DNA of 64,000 bases, from positions 19,840,001 through 19,904,000 of the forward strand of contig CM034548.1 of the NCBI GenBank assembly GCA_020055645.1, in the 5' to 3' direction. The translations under genes were made by a program, and so were the position numbers. Shown here in pieces: positions 1-12,628 of the stretch (position 1 is the first letter of the stretch; the number at the start of each line of letters is the position of its first letter). Under the pieces are notes generated by a model. It ran no database searches. It was not told the origin of the DNA and was given only the letters and a program-made list of their open reading frames with translations. The stretch comes from Tomocerus qinae. Its lineage: Eukaryota; Arthropoda; Collembola; Entomobryomorpha; Tomoceridae.

Positions 1-16
1 ATTTTCTGAAAACTAG

Positions 17-3000
17 CTCAACGAATGAGAGAAGTTGACAGTGTCCGCAAAGAGCACCCAAACAAAGTACCAGTCATCATTGAAAGGTTTGGCCACGAAA
101 ATCAGCTTCCTCCTTTGGACAGAAGCAAATTTTTGATACCGGAGCATGTTTCTGTTGGAGAACTTATTAAAATTTTGAGGTAAAACAAAACTAACTTTAA
201 ACATTCCATGCATATAGATTTTTTTACAGAAGCTAAACAATATTATCGTAATAGTTAAGCTTATCGTAAGATTAGTTATCTCAGCCCAAATAGAAAAGTA
301 GTGTTCTAATATTATACTCTAGGAAATGTGAAGTGACATAATGGTATCTAAACTCACTCTAGTCATGTTCAATGAAATTGAAATTGTTGATATCATTTAG
401 CAGTTTTAAAATTGGAAAAATACTTTTATCTTAGATAGATTTGTAAAAGAACTACATGTGGTACATTCGAAAACACAATTAAAGTGCTGTTAAAGCCAAC
501 AATAAAATTTTACTACGAGAATATACATAAATATTTCCTAAATCCTTTAAAAAATTATTCTTAAGGCTGTGTTGTTAGGCGAAGGATGAAGAGGATTATT
601 CTAAAAATAGTCGAGACCGACTGATTGCAGGTGTTCGAATTTTGGCTTTGTAACTCGACCGTTGCACAGGACTGGGAGTTTGAAAACTTACTTGCCTTGT
701 ACCTATTGTATGCTTGCCTGGTACTGCACATTGCATTGGATTACGCATTTAGGCCAATAATTTAGTAATCTTTACCGTTTGATATTGTAAGTAAACACAA
801 TATAAAAGTTAGAGGTACATGGTAATTGATACAAAAATTTGTGTAAATTTCACTCGCCCTGTGCAACGCGAGTAGAAAAATTATTATGTCGTTACTTGCT
901 GTCGGTCATTTCGACCCTTAAGTAGTTCTTGGAAAAAGGATTTAGGCGCAGATTAGCCCAACACCTATTAAAATAATTTTTCTGGTAAACTGGAGTATTT
1001 TTGGCTGGACTAGTTATTGAAAGTAGAGTAGGTAAAGTACATAGTCCACTCAAAAGCAGAATTGCTGTACTAGCTGAGTTAAAACATCTTATCTGGCGTT
1101 CATGTAAACAATTGCGTAGTTGTGATTCTCACCACTCACTCACATCTAAAGTTTGTGCCCATTATTTATTTAATAATGTTGTAGTTGGGTTGAGATCCAA
1201 ACTTCAAGATCCCAGTGTAATTCACTTATTTATATACTAGTGAACCCAGCTAAGGGGCAAATCTAGTACTCAAGAGAAATTCAGAAGGCCACCCTTCACA
1301 GTAATAAAAACAATTTCGAAAACATCCCAATAGGTTATTATGTTACCTTTGTAAATTTAAATATTTAAACACTTAAATATTTAAATTAATATACTTTTAT
1401 TATCTTGTGTTTGTTGAAATTAGCTGCAGCCCCAACTTCCTGATAAACAGGAATTTCCTGCACCAAAATAATAATTGTAGATCGTAGCATCAAATTCAGG
1501 GAACAATTTCAGACTCCATTTTTGAAAAAAATCCCACAAAGTCACCAAACAGAAACAGCCCCCTTTTTAAATCAAAAAATAAGATTCTCCCTGGGATTTT
1601 GGAAATACGTACAAATTCAAAGAGTACAACTTACGAATAAATATTTTTAAAGAATAAATAGTTAGTTACCCAGTACTGTTATTTAACTCTATAAAAAGGT
1701 GTGCCAACTGCCAAACGAATCAATATAGAGTAGTAAAAAAGTAAACCCAGTTCTGAAAGTTTGTCGATATAACAGCACCAATTTGGATTAGAAATTTTGA
1801 AATGCTATTTAATAAGTCACGTTACGATCATTACGAAATGTCCCCTTTCGCCAATCATTTCCATTCAATCACGAATCACCACCATTCAACCTTCTTGTGT
1901 AAATTTCTATTGTTTTGATGTTACAACGTTACAATAATATGAAACGACTCTTTTCAGTTGTTTAAAGGAATTAATGTTTTCAATAATGTACCCCAACGCA
2001 TACCTCCATGTACTAAATTTAGCACATGAAGGTATGCGTTGGGGTACATTATTAAAAACATTAGTTGGGCTTGCGCATTTTGCGTTTAAGGAACATGCAT
2101 ATATTACGTGTGCAGTTGATGGGAGGAGGATGTACTCAAAAGTGCTGCAGCCAGCACTGGCGTTACACATGGGGGAGAGGGTTTTGCATTACATAATATA
2201 TGTAGATTTCCTAAGTTCTCCTACCAAGACAACCATACATTGGTAATTTTTTTCAAGTCTAGGATTATATTATAGATTTTACAAAACCAAATTTATTATG
2301 AAAAACATTGCAATATAGTATGATACCTACTTATCTGTATACATAGGTAGGTATATAGTTATGCAGCTTTGAGTTTGTGCAATTTTTGGTATATTATTCT
2401 ATAGTGTCATAGAATTAATTATTTACATACAGAGTAAACTTATGATCCCCAAATATAGGAACAAACATGATAATTACAAGAGAAATAAATGGCAACAACT
2501 GTTGTGCTTATTTGTTTTCAGCGTAACAAACTTTGTATTTTGTAGCAACATGAATCCTTACAACTCTATCTGTGACCATTTGTGTTAGTAGTAAATATTT
2601 TATGTATGTACATAAATTATTTACACTATTGGCGAAATGCAGTGAATGGGTTGTTCTGCACTTGGTTGCAATTGCAAGAACATTAATTCATGACATTCTG
2701 TTTGGTGCAATAATTCTAATCAGATTACAAATAGTCTGTTGCTTCATTGCCAATATATATCAGTAATACAAAAAGACTAGTATTGGCTTAGTGTACAACT
2801 TCTTGAAATAGCACAAACTATTTATAAGTCGTTCAATGCATTGTTTCAATTAAATCAAGACGCAATTTGTTAGTTACCTATTCATGATTGATATTAAAAG
2901 CTGCCTTACAAAAGTGAAATGACGTTCTTTTATTGTAGAAATATTATAGTATTTAACATATATTTAGTATAGTTTGAATAGAAAAATATCTGCGAACATA

Positions 3001-3326
3001 ATTTCACAAAAATGCTGTTTGAATTAGGTTTAATTGATTTAGATGTTCATAAGAATTGAAGATATTCTAATAGTTCATAGGGAAAGTCATCGTATTAGAA
3101 CGACAAATCTATGAATATTAGTATATTTATGTATTGTGTTTATTACAGACGCCGCTTGCAGTTGAATTCTTCACAATCGATATTCTTAATCGTCAACGGA
3201 CGAAACCTCCCAGCAACTGCCGCAACTTTCGGAGAAATCTACCGCAACGAAGCGGATCCAGATGGATTCCTTTATATAGTGTATGCATCTCACGAAACAT
3301 TCGGTTATGGGATGAACGATTCTTAA
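17..3326 (+). CDS. MAP1LC3: LC3-type Atg8 ubiquitin-like autophagy protein, 5' partial (last two coding exons)
   Basis: Coding exons are 17-179 and 3149-3326, joined by an intron at 180-3148 (acceptor tattacag, donor gtaaaa). The join restores an Arg codon inside the conserved RRRLQL segment. The first exon reads QRMREVDSVRKEHPNKVPVI and continues with a KFLIPEHV stretch; the second carries NGRNLP, DGFLYIVYAS and HETFG. These are the LC3 landmarks and differ from GABARAP-type Atg8. In this family the protein is cleaved by Atg4 after the conserved Gly and joined to phosphatidylethanolamine on autophagosome membranes. Here six residues (YGMNDS) follow that Gly, so a pro-form is predicted. The exon at 17 starts with two bases of a split codon after an AG at 15-16, so the N-terminal helices lie upstream of the window. 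The gene converges with Hr78. Confidence 0.93.
180..3148 (+). other. LC3 intron (about 3.0 kb)
   Basis: AT-rich intron between the two LC3 exons. Reading frames of 60-90 codons inside it have no family signature and no splice context. The only distinct structure seen is the long palindrome at 1973-2062, which also explains the paired overlapping frames on both strands there. Confidence 0.85.
1973..2062. repeat. 90-bp near-perfect palindrome inside LC3 intron
   Basis: The arms 1973-2011 and 2024-2062 are inverted copies over 39 bases with two differences. The 12 bases between them contain the palindrome ctaaatttag, so the symmetry runs almost through the centre. Both arm differences would be G-U pairs in a minus-strand transcript but A-C mismatches in the plus-strand transcript. 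It could be a miniature inverted-repeat element or an extruding cruciform. No target duplication was recognised. Confidence 0.85.
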
Positions 3327-3774
3327 CGTAATAAAAGTTAAGGCAGCATGTTTTTGTTCTACTCTTTCGATTAGAATTACCATAAGCATTTTAGATTTAT
3401 GGACGCTTTCAATTACTTTATGTGAAGGAACTATTTGAAGCGACGTTTTGTTAACCGTAAAAGTTTTCAATTACGGAAGCTTTGTATATGTAAGTAAAGA
3501 ATAATGTTTTAATGTGGAGTTTCATTAACCGGAAGCGTTTTGAGTGGAGAAAGCTTTGTACACACAGTAGGTAAAGAAAAATAATGTTTTGATGTAATGT
3601 TTCATTAACCATAAGTGTTTTTGATTATGGTGGCTTTTGAATACTGTAAAAGTAAAGATTTTTGATGTTTTTTTTTTGAATCAACTTCCAGTGTAAGAAA
3701 TGAACACATTGAGTTAGATCACGGGCTTTTACGTTAAATTGCCTATTTGCACTCGTGCACATCCTACATCTGTA

Positions 3775-3780
3775 AATAAA
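3775..3780 (+). promoter_or_regulatory. Candidate poly(A) signal for LC3
   Basis: AATAAA about 450 bases after the LC3 stop codon. Another AATAAA lies at 4265-4270, so the site actually used is uncertain in this AT-rich sequence. Confidence 0.35.
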
Positions 3781-4866
3781 AATTAGGTATTGATTACTAT
3801 GGTTAAGTATGTAGCTAGTTTATGAAATATGCGCATAAGTACTGTACTGTATGTAAATATTCAATGTTATCGTTTTTTAATGTTTTAATTGCGTGTTCTT
3901 GACAGTAGTTTATTTTCTGTCAGTAATCATATCAGCAAAAATGAAACAAAGATTGACGTTAAATATTAGTCTTTAATCGGAGTTGTTTGTATATCTTACG
4001 ACTATAATATAGTTACTAAATGTATTAGCAAATTGAAATTGTAAATATAAGAATTGATAATCACTTTGACATTTTGTCGATATTAAGGGTTTTAAGTAAA
4101 TTGTCATTGTTGTATTGATCATTTTAGTCATATATTTGTCAGGAACGTTATATGAGTTATTTAAGGTAGCAGTAATTTTGTTTATTGTTTATATAAACGC
4201 GTAGATGTAAGACGTTAATAACAGAATGTAATACAAATATTTCGTGTATATTATAATTCGATAAAATAAAAGTGCTAAACCGTTCAGCAAAAGTAATTGG
4301 CATGACAAAATGTAATTAATTTTCTGTACACAGACCACTCATTTTGAAATTAGTTTATTGTATTCGTAAAATTATTTTATTCCAACCTTTTACATCATAA
4401 TAATGCTAGAATATGCTAAAGTTATTTACTCAAATGTATTTTTAATCTTTGTTGCATCGTCACTTAAGGTAGGTATATACATTTTAAGAACATAATAAAA
4501 TGGAATAGTAAGAGTAGGTTTGTGTCGTTGGCTCGACACTAATAAATAAGTAACAATAATATTTATTCCGTAACGGAATATTGAATTTGGTTAACCCCTC
4601 AAAAAATTCGGTATTACGTCAGGTCTAGTAAATCAGAGTCCATTTTCAAAATATAAGGTATAACTGTATCTATTTGAGTGCTACCCAAAAGGTTCGTAAA
4701 AAATAATTCTTCCATTGCCGCAGAATTTAAACCCCTGAAATTTAAATAAATCATTAGTTTTCAAAAAGTAGAAAATAGAAAGGAGTGTCGAGTATTTAGT
4801 TATGACCATGAGTGATTTCCTAAGAAAATTATGTCACAAATAAAGTAAAAATTCTATATTGAATGT

Positions 4867-4872
4867 TTTATT
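4867..4872 (-). promoter_or_regulatory. Candidate poly(A) signal for Hr78
   Basis: The minus strand reads AATAAA about 125 bases downstream of the proposed Hr78 stop codon at 4998-5000. This is a normal spacing for a short 3' UTR, but the motif is common by chance here. Confidence 0.4.
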
Positions 4873-4997
4873 GCTAAAAATCGTGGAAGACTTCCTTATA
4901 TACATATACAAAGTATGCAAACATGCCCCATGATAGGGCTTAAAAGTGATATTAAGAATGTAGGTAGGAGTCGATGAGGTTTTAAAGGTAGAGAGAG

Positions 4998-7570
4998 TTA
5001 GAACACTTTAAGTAAAACATTCAGGAGTATTTTAAGAATTAAGACAGTTGAAAAAGTACTTAGTTCTCTGTGTATCAGTAAATGTATAATAAATTTCACA
5101 TGATTTTTAGCACGACTTAGTTTAATCTGCGACATTTTGCAATTAAATACATTTTTACCTTTATCACCTATTGGTCTGAAATAAATACCCGACATCTTAT
5201 TGGGCTATTAATGTCAACGTACTACACCAAATTATACATTTACGTTAACGTTATCTGGCCTACTTTTTTCGTCAACAGACTAATCCTCGGGGATTACTGT
5301 CTGTTAGAGGGATTTGGTACTGATTGTCGACTGACGAAAAAAGTGATTTTTATATTATTAAATAGAAGGTAAAGAAGAAATACAAAATGAACTAACCTTA
5401 ATTGAGGTAACAGTAAGATCATATTATTTACTCGTGATTCGCTATTTTCTTCAACATCATTAGTTCCTGACGAATCGACATGGCTTTGTAATTGTCTCAC
5501 TATTAGTGATTGAAGTTCATTTATTGCGTTACTAACGGAAGGACCGTAATGAGAAAATCGATCTATATTTTAAAAGTGAACATAAATAATGTAGTTAGTC
5601 GACCAACACAATAATAAAACAACAGTATGTATTACTTATTGTCTCTAGTAAAATGTTTGTAGGAATGTCCATTGTAAATGAAAAAGGCATTTTCGACAAT
5701 GCCCTCAAAGTAGGTTGTAATACGTATCTAGTTTCTAGTTTTGGGTTAAAATCAAAGAAAATATTGATCACAACTAAAGTTAGTGGCTGGGCATTGTGGA
5801 CAAACATTTTTGAACATATCGATTAGCTATTTACCTACTAATTTCTTCCGATCAATGTATCGTGTACTTATAAATAGCTAATATAGAGATAAATACAGGG
5901 AGCATAGCATACCTGGACTAAAAATAGCTAAGGCTTTAATAGCAGCGAATTCATAGTCATCCATGCTCAGACTTTGGGCACATTTAATAAAGACTCGAAG
6001 CTTGGAGACATGTTCCGCAATACTGGTTAGACGTGTAGAGGTACAGTTCGACTGTAAATGAATGAGCAATGCACTCATCACGTTTGCAAGAGAAAGAACA
6101 TTTTGACATTGAACTAATCCTAGGGCGAATAGTTCACTCCAAATGGATTTAGCTAGAGGAACTTGCATTTCGGAACTAAACGAATAACAAAAATACATCA
6201 GATATAGTTATTAATTATAGATAAAGAATCCCTAATCAGTGGATTCATTTCATGAAGGTATAAAAATGGTTCCCTACCTTAGAGCTTGGAAGGCTGGTAA
6301 TGAGCGTGTCCAGTGCATTGACAGGAAAAGAAGACGAGACGCCGTTTCACACACATACTGGACGTTAACTAAACCATCGTGGGGTAAAGGACCTGGCGTC
6401 ACCAATGTAAACTGCATGCACTCTTCAGGAATTAGATTTTCTTTGTCAACATTTCCAAAAAGATCCGGATTACCCCCATCATCATTTTTCTAGATTAAAT
6501 ATCAAAATTTCATCCATAAATATTGAAATTCGTTTGATAAATCCAGCCATAAGTTGGGAACATACATCGTGAATGACACCGGAAATAGCTTCTATTGCTT
6601 TTGATATCATAGTTCTTTCCGCAGAATCACTTTCTCCGGCGCTTTCTGATCCATCGTCATCCATATCTGAAAAATGAGAGTGTTTTAAAGATTCATAAAA
6701 TGAAATAATGCAAATAAGTCCAAAAGGATTTTGAACAACAGATCTAAAAGACAAGATTTTTAGAATTCCTTGCTACAAGGTCGTATCGTAGATTTTACAA
6801 GTAACAGGATTCAGCCAATTGTTTAATAATATATCAGTTTTTAGTTTTATGTCCATTATTAAGACAAAGCATTTAGGATGCATTTATTCATTTCATGTAA
6901 AATCCAACAGAAACCATCCATACAATTCATACAAGTGAAATAGAGGTCTTACCTTGAAAACTGTTGTTATCATACACAACATATCCTTGTCTGTTGAAGA
7001 CACTGGAAACATCAAGACTATTAAAGGCAGACAATGGAGAAACAGAACCAATAGCACTTTCCGAATTTTCTTTTTTTACCGGGTAAGACAGTGGTTTTCG
7101 TTCATGCTGAACTGCTGCACAAAAACAGATAGTCACATTCTCACAAACAAAGAAGCCGCATCCTTTTCAGTCAGGACATTAAAACTACTGAAGATAAAGT
7201 TACTCACAGTCAGAGCGCATTCCCATTTGTAGGCACTTCTGTAAACGACAATATTGACAGCGGTTGCGGTGATGCTTTGTTACCTCACAATTTTTGTTAC
7301 CCCGACAGGAATAACCCAGTTGTTTTCGAATAGAGCGTTTAAAAAATCCTTTACAGCCCTCACAGCTAATAGCGCCATAATGACGACCTAATTAAAGCCA
7401 ATTAATTATAAATTGACACAAAAATTACAGTAAAACGTAAAAAGTAAAAAAAATCAGTAATTACCCGACGCCCTATCGCCACATACGACACAAGCGTCGA
7501 CAGTTATAGACAGAGGGGACCTCGTTTTGTCAAAATCCAGTAAACTAGATAAACCAGCTTTACTGTCCAT
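4998..7570 (-). CDS. Hr78: HR78-type (NR2C/NR2D) orphan nuclear receptor
   Basis: Coding exons in transcript order are 7570-7465, 7387-7208, 7114-6953, 6666-6566, 6489-6278, 6175-5913, 5562-5397 and 5067-4998. The phases agree throughout and give 419 aa. The two zinc fingers span about residues 27-92: [10 protein letters not shown], the P-box CEGCKG at 44-49, FFKRSIRK and CQYCRLQKC, followed by SVQHERKP as in insect Hr78. A Ser/Asp-rich hinge follows. The ligand-binding domain shows [37 protein letters not shown] and ILLLPQLR. This family binds direct-repeat DNA elements in the nucleus. The last exon is the weakest part: an acceptor at 5175 would be equally in frame and add 36 residues, and neither version shows a clear AF-2 helix. 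Coding might also begin in an upstream exon, because the frame before the chosen ATG is open back to an AG acceptor. Confidence 0.9.
6490..6565 (-). other. 76-bp intron in the Hr78 ligand-binding domain
   Basis: The minus strand reads GATGTATGT at the donor and ends in tttaatctag. Reading through gives a stop (TGA) just after the acceptor, whereas splicing restores the frame into the LBD segment that contains [13 protein letters not shown] continuous reading frame therefore covers this intron misleadingly. Confidence 0.8.
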
Positions 7571-10500
7571 TTTGTTAGGTACAACGTTAAAGTCTTGCTG
7601 ACAAAAACTAAATTGAAAAAAATAAAAATGATTTATATTACCAGTTTCCTAAATTAAAGTCCTGTAGAATAAATCAAATTAAAGAGCTCAAGAAATCTTT
7701 CTCTGTGTATCAGAGCATAGAAAGGAAAGCACATCATGAAGAAATGCTTTTACTTAACTATTGGTATAAACAAATGCTTTCTCTTGCTAAGTCCATTTGT
7801 TATTATTACAGTTAAATCAAATATTAGTCCAAGGTATTAAAGTAAATAATTGATAAACCCCCATAAATACTTACGTTTAATTATATTATTGCATAACAAA
7901 TGTGATGAAAGGCGGACATTTAGCGGATGGATGAGTCGGAGAGGTTAATCCGAATAATCCAATGTCCGGGAATGAGAACAAAGAAACACAATTTTAACCA
8001 GGACACAGGTCAAGGTGTACTTTGTAGCAATATCAACCATACTGACTTTAGGTGGCACAAAATGGCTCCTACAAGACTGTTGTACTGTACCACCGAAGGT
8101 CACACTCCAGTCACAAAAAATGCGTATACTTGTGTCTTCTGTGATATCTCGTTTTTCTGTATAAGAACCACAACGAGTGGAGTCAAGTCAGTCAGAGGTG
8201 GTTAGAGTTAGCACAACAGGGACATAGTCTGTGCACACTACAACACACCGCCACGACACGCAGGCCAAGTTAAAAGGTAGTTCATTTAACGAATAAGGTG
8301 GCTATGGATGGATTGGCTACGTGAATTCCCTGTGCAAGGCTACATACAGAAATGAAGATGAAAACGACGCTTGGCTTTCGAGAGCGAGGTGCATAGTTCG
8401 TAGTTCGTAGAGTTCGTACAGGGAGCGGAGGACCTCCCACGATGCCCAAATTATCTAAAATTCCGCCTGTAAATATATATCAAAATCTCTACCTTCTCCC
8501 TATCCATTTAACACCTCTAATTATTGCTTTGTTTATTTTTGTGCAAAAACCCATGTGTGTCAACAATTATGTACTTTCCGTGTCTGGCACTTTTGTTGTA
8601 CTTGTTTGTGTATATAAAACTTTTTTAAGGGAAACTAGCCACTACTACAAGGATGAAAACGATCGATACGCCGGTAAATCCCACTTAGCTGGCACTATCA
8701 CACTTTAGATACACACACAATGAATGGCAACATATTACTTATAATTGTTTTCGGAAAAAGGCACGAATTTCGGTGAAAAGGCCCCACTTTTCAATTTAGT
8801 GTCCGTGGGAAAGCAATGGAGATATGGGCTAGGCAAAGGATAAACGACAAATAATATGATCATTAAAGCTCGAATGCATGTTTATGCGACGAGTCTCTTT
8901 TAGGTGAGAGTGTAGAGGTTATGCATATGGCATGAAAGAGGGTTATGACCGAACTCCGCTACGTCACCGGCAAACTCCTCCTTTGTTCAATGCTCGCTCA
9001 CCAACATTGGGTCGGGGCTTAAAATGTGGGGTCAAATCCTCTCGATGCTATGGTCATCACATATATTCAGCATCATTTTCTCTCTCTTTACGTCGCGGTT
9101 TCATAACCTACCAGGGACTACCTACCTAAACCCACTACTTGCTATACAATGCTACTGCTAAGCTTCTACAACAACCACTACTACTTGCAAACTGCAGTGA
9201 GAAAATGAGAACACTCACTCAATATTTGAGACTGCCTCCCTGGATATAATATGAAATGATACTGCAACTACTGAGACCGAACTAGCAAAAGTGGCAACCT
9301 CCTAAACCGTGAGTATAAGTCGCTGACGCATTATACAGGAGGAACGTTTTCTATTTTAAGTTGACATTTAAAATACTGACTCCACTACCATGTCAATCTA
9401 TAGGTCGGGAAAATTCATCCTAATTTCACTAAACTACGTCTCATATTTACCAAATTATGAAATGTCATCCCATTTTATATTCTAATTTCTGTGCATTTTC
9501 TAAACTTGGCATTTTGCCTCATAAAATATTTGGCATTTGTCCACTGTGCAAAATTTAGTAGCCCAAAAAATCCTTTTTGTAGTAAAAAGGACATTTTTAT
9601 TCACAAAATCTAAAGTTATACAACAATTAGATTTTTTACCTTATCAAAAACCCTGGAATATAGGCTTAAATCAGATACAATAGATTTTAATAATATTTTT
9701 ACTAACTTTAAATAATGCAATGTACAACCCTCTATATTTGGAATAGTGCAAATTTTTCTTTAAAATTCATTTTCTATGCTAAAATATGTTAGTTTGAAGG
9801 ATTGGAATAGTATTCGCAGACGCGTCTTGTATTCGTGGATTTTGAGTGTCAATAGGATAGGAATAGAATAGTGTGAAAGAGAATGGCGAAGTGTCATGCA
9901 TTATGTAAAGTACGATACTATTCTTGTGTGCCTATAGCCAAGCAGCCCGCACCGGTATGTACTAAATATAATAATACTCTTGCCGTATTTCTTATATTAT
10001 TAGCTCAGGGAAGAACCTTAATCGCAATTTTAGAAAATTTCCTTCATTCTTTCTACATTTATGAAAACTTTTTGGATCAAATTAAAACGGTGAAAGACTG
10101 CAGCGCTGGAGACCTCCATTGTGCGATTTTTTGCGTAATCAACTCGCCCCACTCTACAAACCTAACCTAATTTATCATACTCTATAACCTAAACTTAGGA
10201 TGGGGCTTTCTTGCCAGCCTATAAGTCCTAACGCCTAACTCAATAACATCCTTTATTTCAAAAATATGGCTAAAATTTCATAATTTTTTTGTCAAATATA
10301 TTTGGTAAAACTGGATAGAAGAAATTTGTGTATGAAATAAAGCCTTACACGATTTACACAGTGTACATGCTTAATCCCCAACCTACCAGTCGTTACAGGT
10401 ATTAGGAATCCGGAAGCTATTTGAGGCCAGGGAGATAATATAGAAAATATGGCATTATAGATACAAGATGCAAACCTAACATTTGGTAGGTACATACCAA

Positions 10501-12489
10501 ATAAATCTCTAAGACCGTGACGTAGGGTTTAATACGGCAACATGGCAATGGAGTGCTGAAACTCATCAGATAATGAGGAACACAAGGCTGGCATGCAAAT
10601 GAAACACTTATAACTTTAATGATATTTTCTAATGAATTATAATGGCAATGACTCCAATCAAATTTAAATAGTTAGAAAATAAAACATTGCTACGTAGTAA
10701 TTTAACATAGATTAGATAATTAGATAGAAATAAAGGTATTGGAGTTGAAATTCATACCTGAAGAAAATGATACAACGGAGCAAAATATGATGACACTCAA
10801 TGAATCTATACGGAATAAAGTTCATTTGTGTTGCACAAGAAACATAATATGTAGTAAATACTTTTCTGAAGTCAACATAGGAATCGGTAAAAGTTTTATT
10901 GAAATTTAGTAAATGAATTGGTTACGCCTGTTTCTAGATAGATAACAATGGCTCATAAGTCTAATTTAGGTTCATCACCCTCATTATTATTATTATGAAT
11001 GCAATTATCTACACTTCTTGATGTATGGTATATTATGACATAGCTACTTTATGACTACTTTTAATGTGTCGTCAGTATGAAAACGTGGAAATGCTATATA
11101 GTGCACAATTGAACATAGTTCATGGATTTCATAGTATCTCATTCTAATATTCTTTTTGTACTATTGTTCCCCTTTTATTTAATTACACCTTATACCTTTC
11201 AGGTACATAATAGAAGGTCTTTCATGATAATTTAATTTAATTCATGTTCCTGATATCTTAAATCTTATACGGTATTGCAATTAAATTCATATGATGTAAA
11301 TTATAAGTATAAATGTTTTATCCAAACATAAAGTCTAAGCAATCTTGTAAATTGATTTTCTCGGATTATGGGGAGAGAAAAACACACATTTACTGACTTT
11401 AGGGGTCTCAGGATCCAATAAAAATATTTTTTCTGAAAATGCTAAAAAAAATTGCGCTGCCGGCAGTTTCATATACTATTTCCTTACATTAGACAATTTT
11501 CACTCATATAGACTGACTGTTAGACAAAAACGTCTAACTTACGCAACTACTGAAAAAACATTTCGCGATCAGTGAAAATGAGAATCATGGCTTCGTTGAT
11601 TTTATTATTGCTTCTATTTTTCAGAGACCTCATAATATTTCTAATACACAGATTAAGTAATTATAATATTGCGTACCTTAAATCATAACATTCATAATAA
11701 CATTGTATAGATACAAAAATATAAAATGGGAGAAGTTGTGTGTGACTAAAGGGAGCGGTATAAATAATTAATAGCTTAGAAAGAGTTCTTCAATTTGTAA
11801 AAAACTAAACCTTGTTACACAGTCATTCCGTCTTAAAGTTTCTATTTGTAACTATATGAAACTTATTAGTCTGTATGGTCTGTATCTCTATGTCTATGGT
11901 ACAAGCATTTGGCAATTTCCATCGTTTTCATGGAAACCAAATTTATTCACATTATGCATAATGCATATCCACTACTTACACAACCCAAAATACCAGATTT
12001 AAATTACATCTTCGTTTTGCTGAAACAGCATCTTTTTTATCAGTACAATTTTTGGTCTTTTGGCTTGGCTGAAATTGTCATTTTCAACATGTGCATACGA
12101 CAGAAGAAAACATTCGTCACATCACCACGACCACATCACAAATTAGGTTCATGCAAATAAATTTGAGATAGTATGCTTGCGATGTGATGAGAAAGTCTGC
12201 AGTCTCGTCACTCACAGCGTCTCAATTTACGGTTTGAAAAGTTACTTCAATATTCTACAAAAAACAGTCTGCTTTCACTTCGTGTATAAGGTTGGCATAT
12301 TAGTAGAGATTTTTATTAACCAAACAAAATGGAGAAGCCAAGTTAAGTAGGGTCAACCGAGATCTACAAACGGCGAATGCTAGATAGTTAGCTGACCGCT
12401 GAATGTTAGTATTCCACTTACTACATTGTCGAATTCGATCGGTGCTACATAGCCGCATACCTACTTTATATGGTATTGTTAGTACTAAG
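7571..12489. other. Intergenic, upstream of Hr78
   Basis: No protein family was recognised on either strand. The first bases contain AG acceptors in front of the Hr78 ATG (for example tttttgtcag), so one or more Hr78 5' UTR exons and its promoter probably lie here. The stretch around 8200-9150 is less AT-rich than its surroundings, but its open frames lack recognisable motifs. Confidence 0.5.
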
Positions 12490-12628
12490 GAAGGGTCCTC
12501 TAAGATGTTGTAGGGAGGTTCCTCTAACACGGAGGGTAATCTAATGCATTATAGGGAGGGTCCTTTAATGTGTTCTAGGGAGGGTCCTCTAAGGTGTTGT
12601 AGAGAGGGTCCTCTCCTCTAACGTGTTA
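12490..12628. repeat. Short minisatellite, about 24-bp unit
   Basis: Roughly six imperfect units built on GGAGGGTCCTCTAAGGTGTT. The clearest consecutive units start near 12554, 12578 and 12602. Copies vary by substitutions and small indels. Confidence 0.75.

Larger units (their letters stand above)
3327..4997. other. Convergent intergenic region, LC3 and Hr78 3' sides
   Basis: Both flanking genes end here, so the region should hold two 3' UTRs. It is AT-rich with several AATAAA motifs on each strand. No further coding exon was recognised. Confidence 0.7.

Noticed and set aside
1974-2246. Overlapping 87- and 90-codon frames on opposite strands
   Set aside because: Their overlap is caused by the 90-bp palindrome inside the LC3 intron.
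5595-5807. Open minus-strand frame between Hr78 exons, tried as an extra exon
   Set aside because: The exon ending at 5913 joins directly to 5562 with correct phase (G plus AT gives Asp) and continues the ligand-binding domain; the frame has no receptor similarity.
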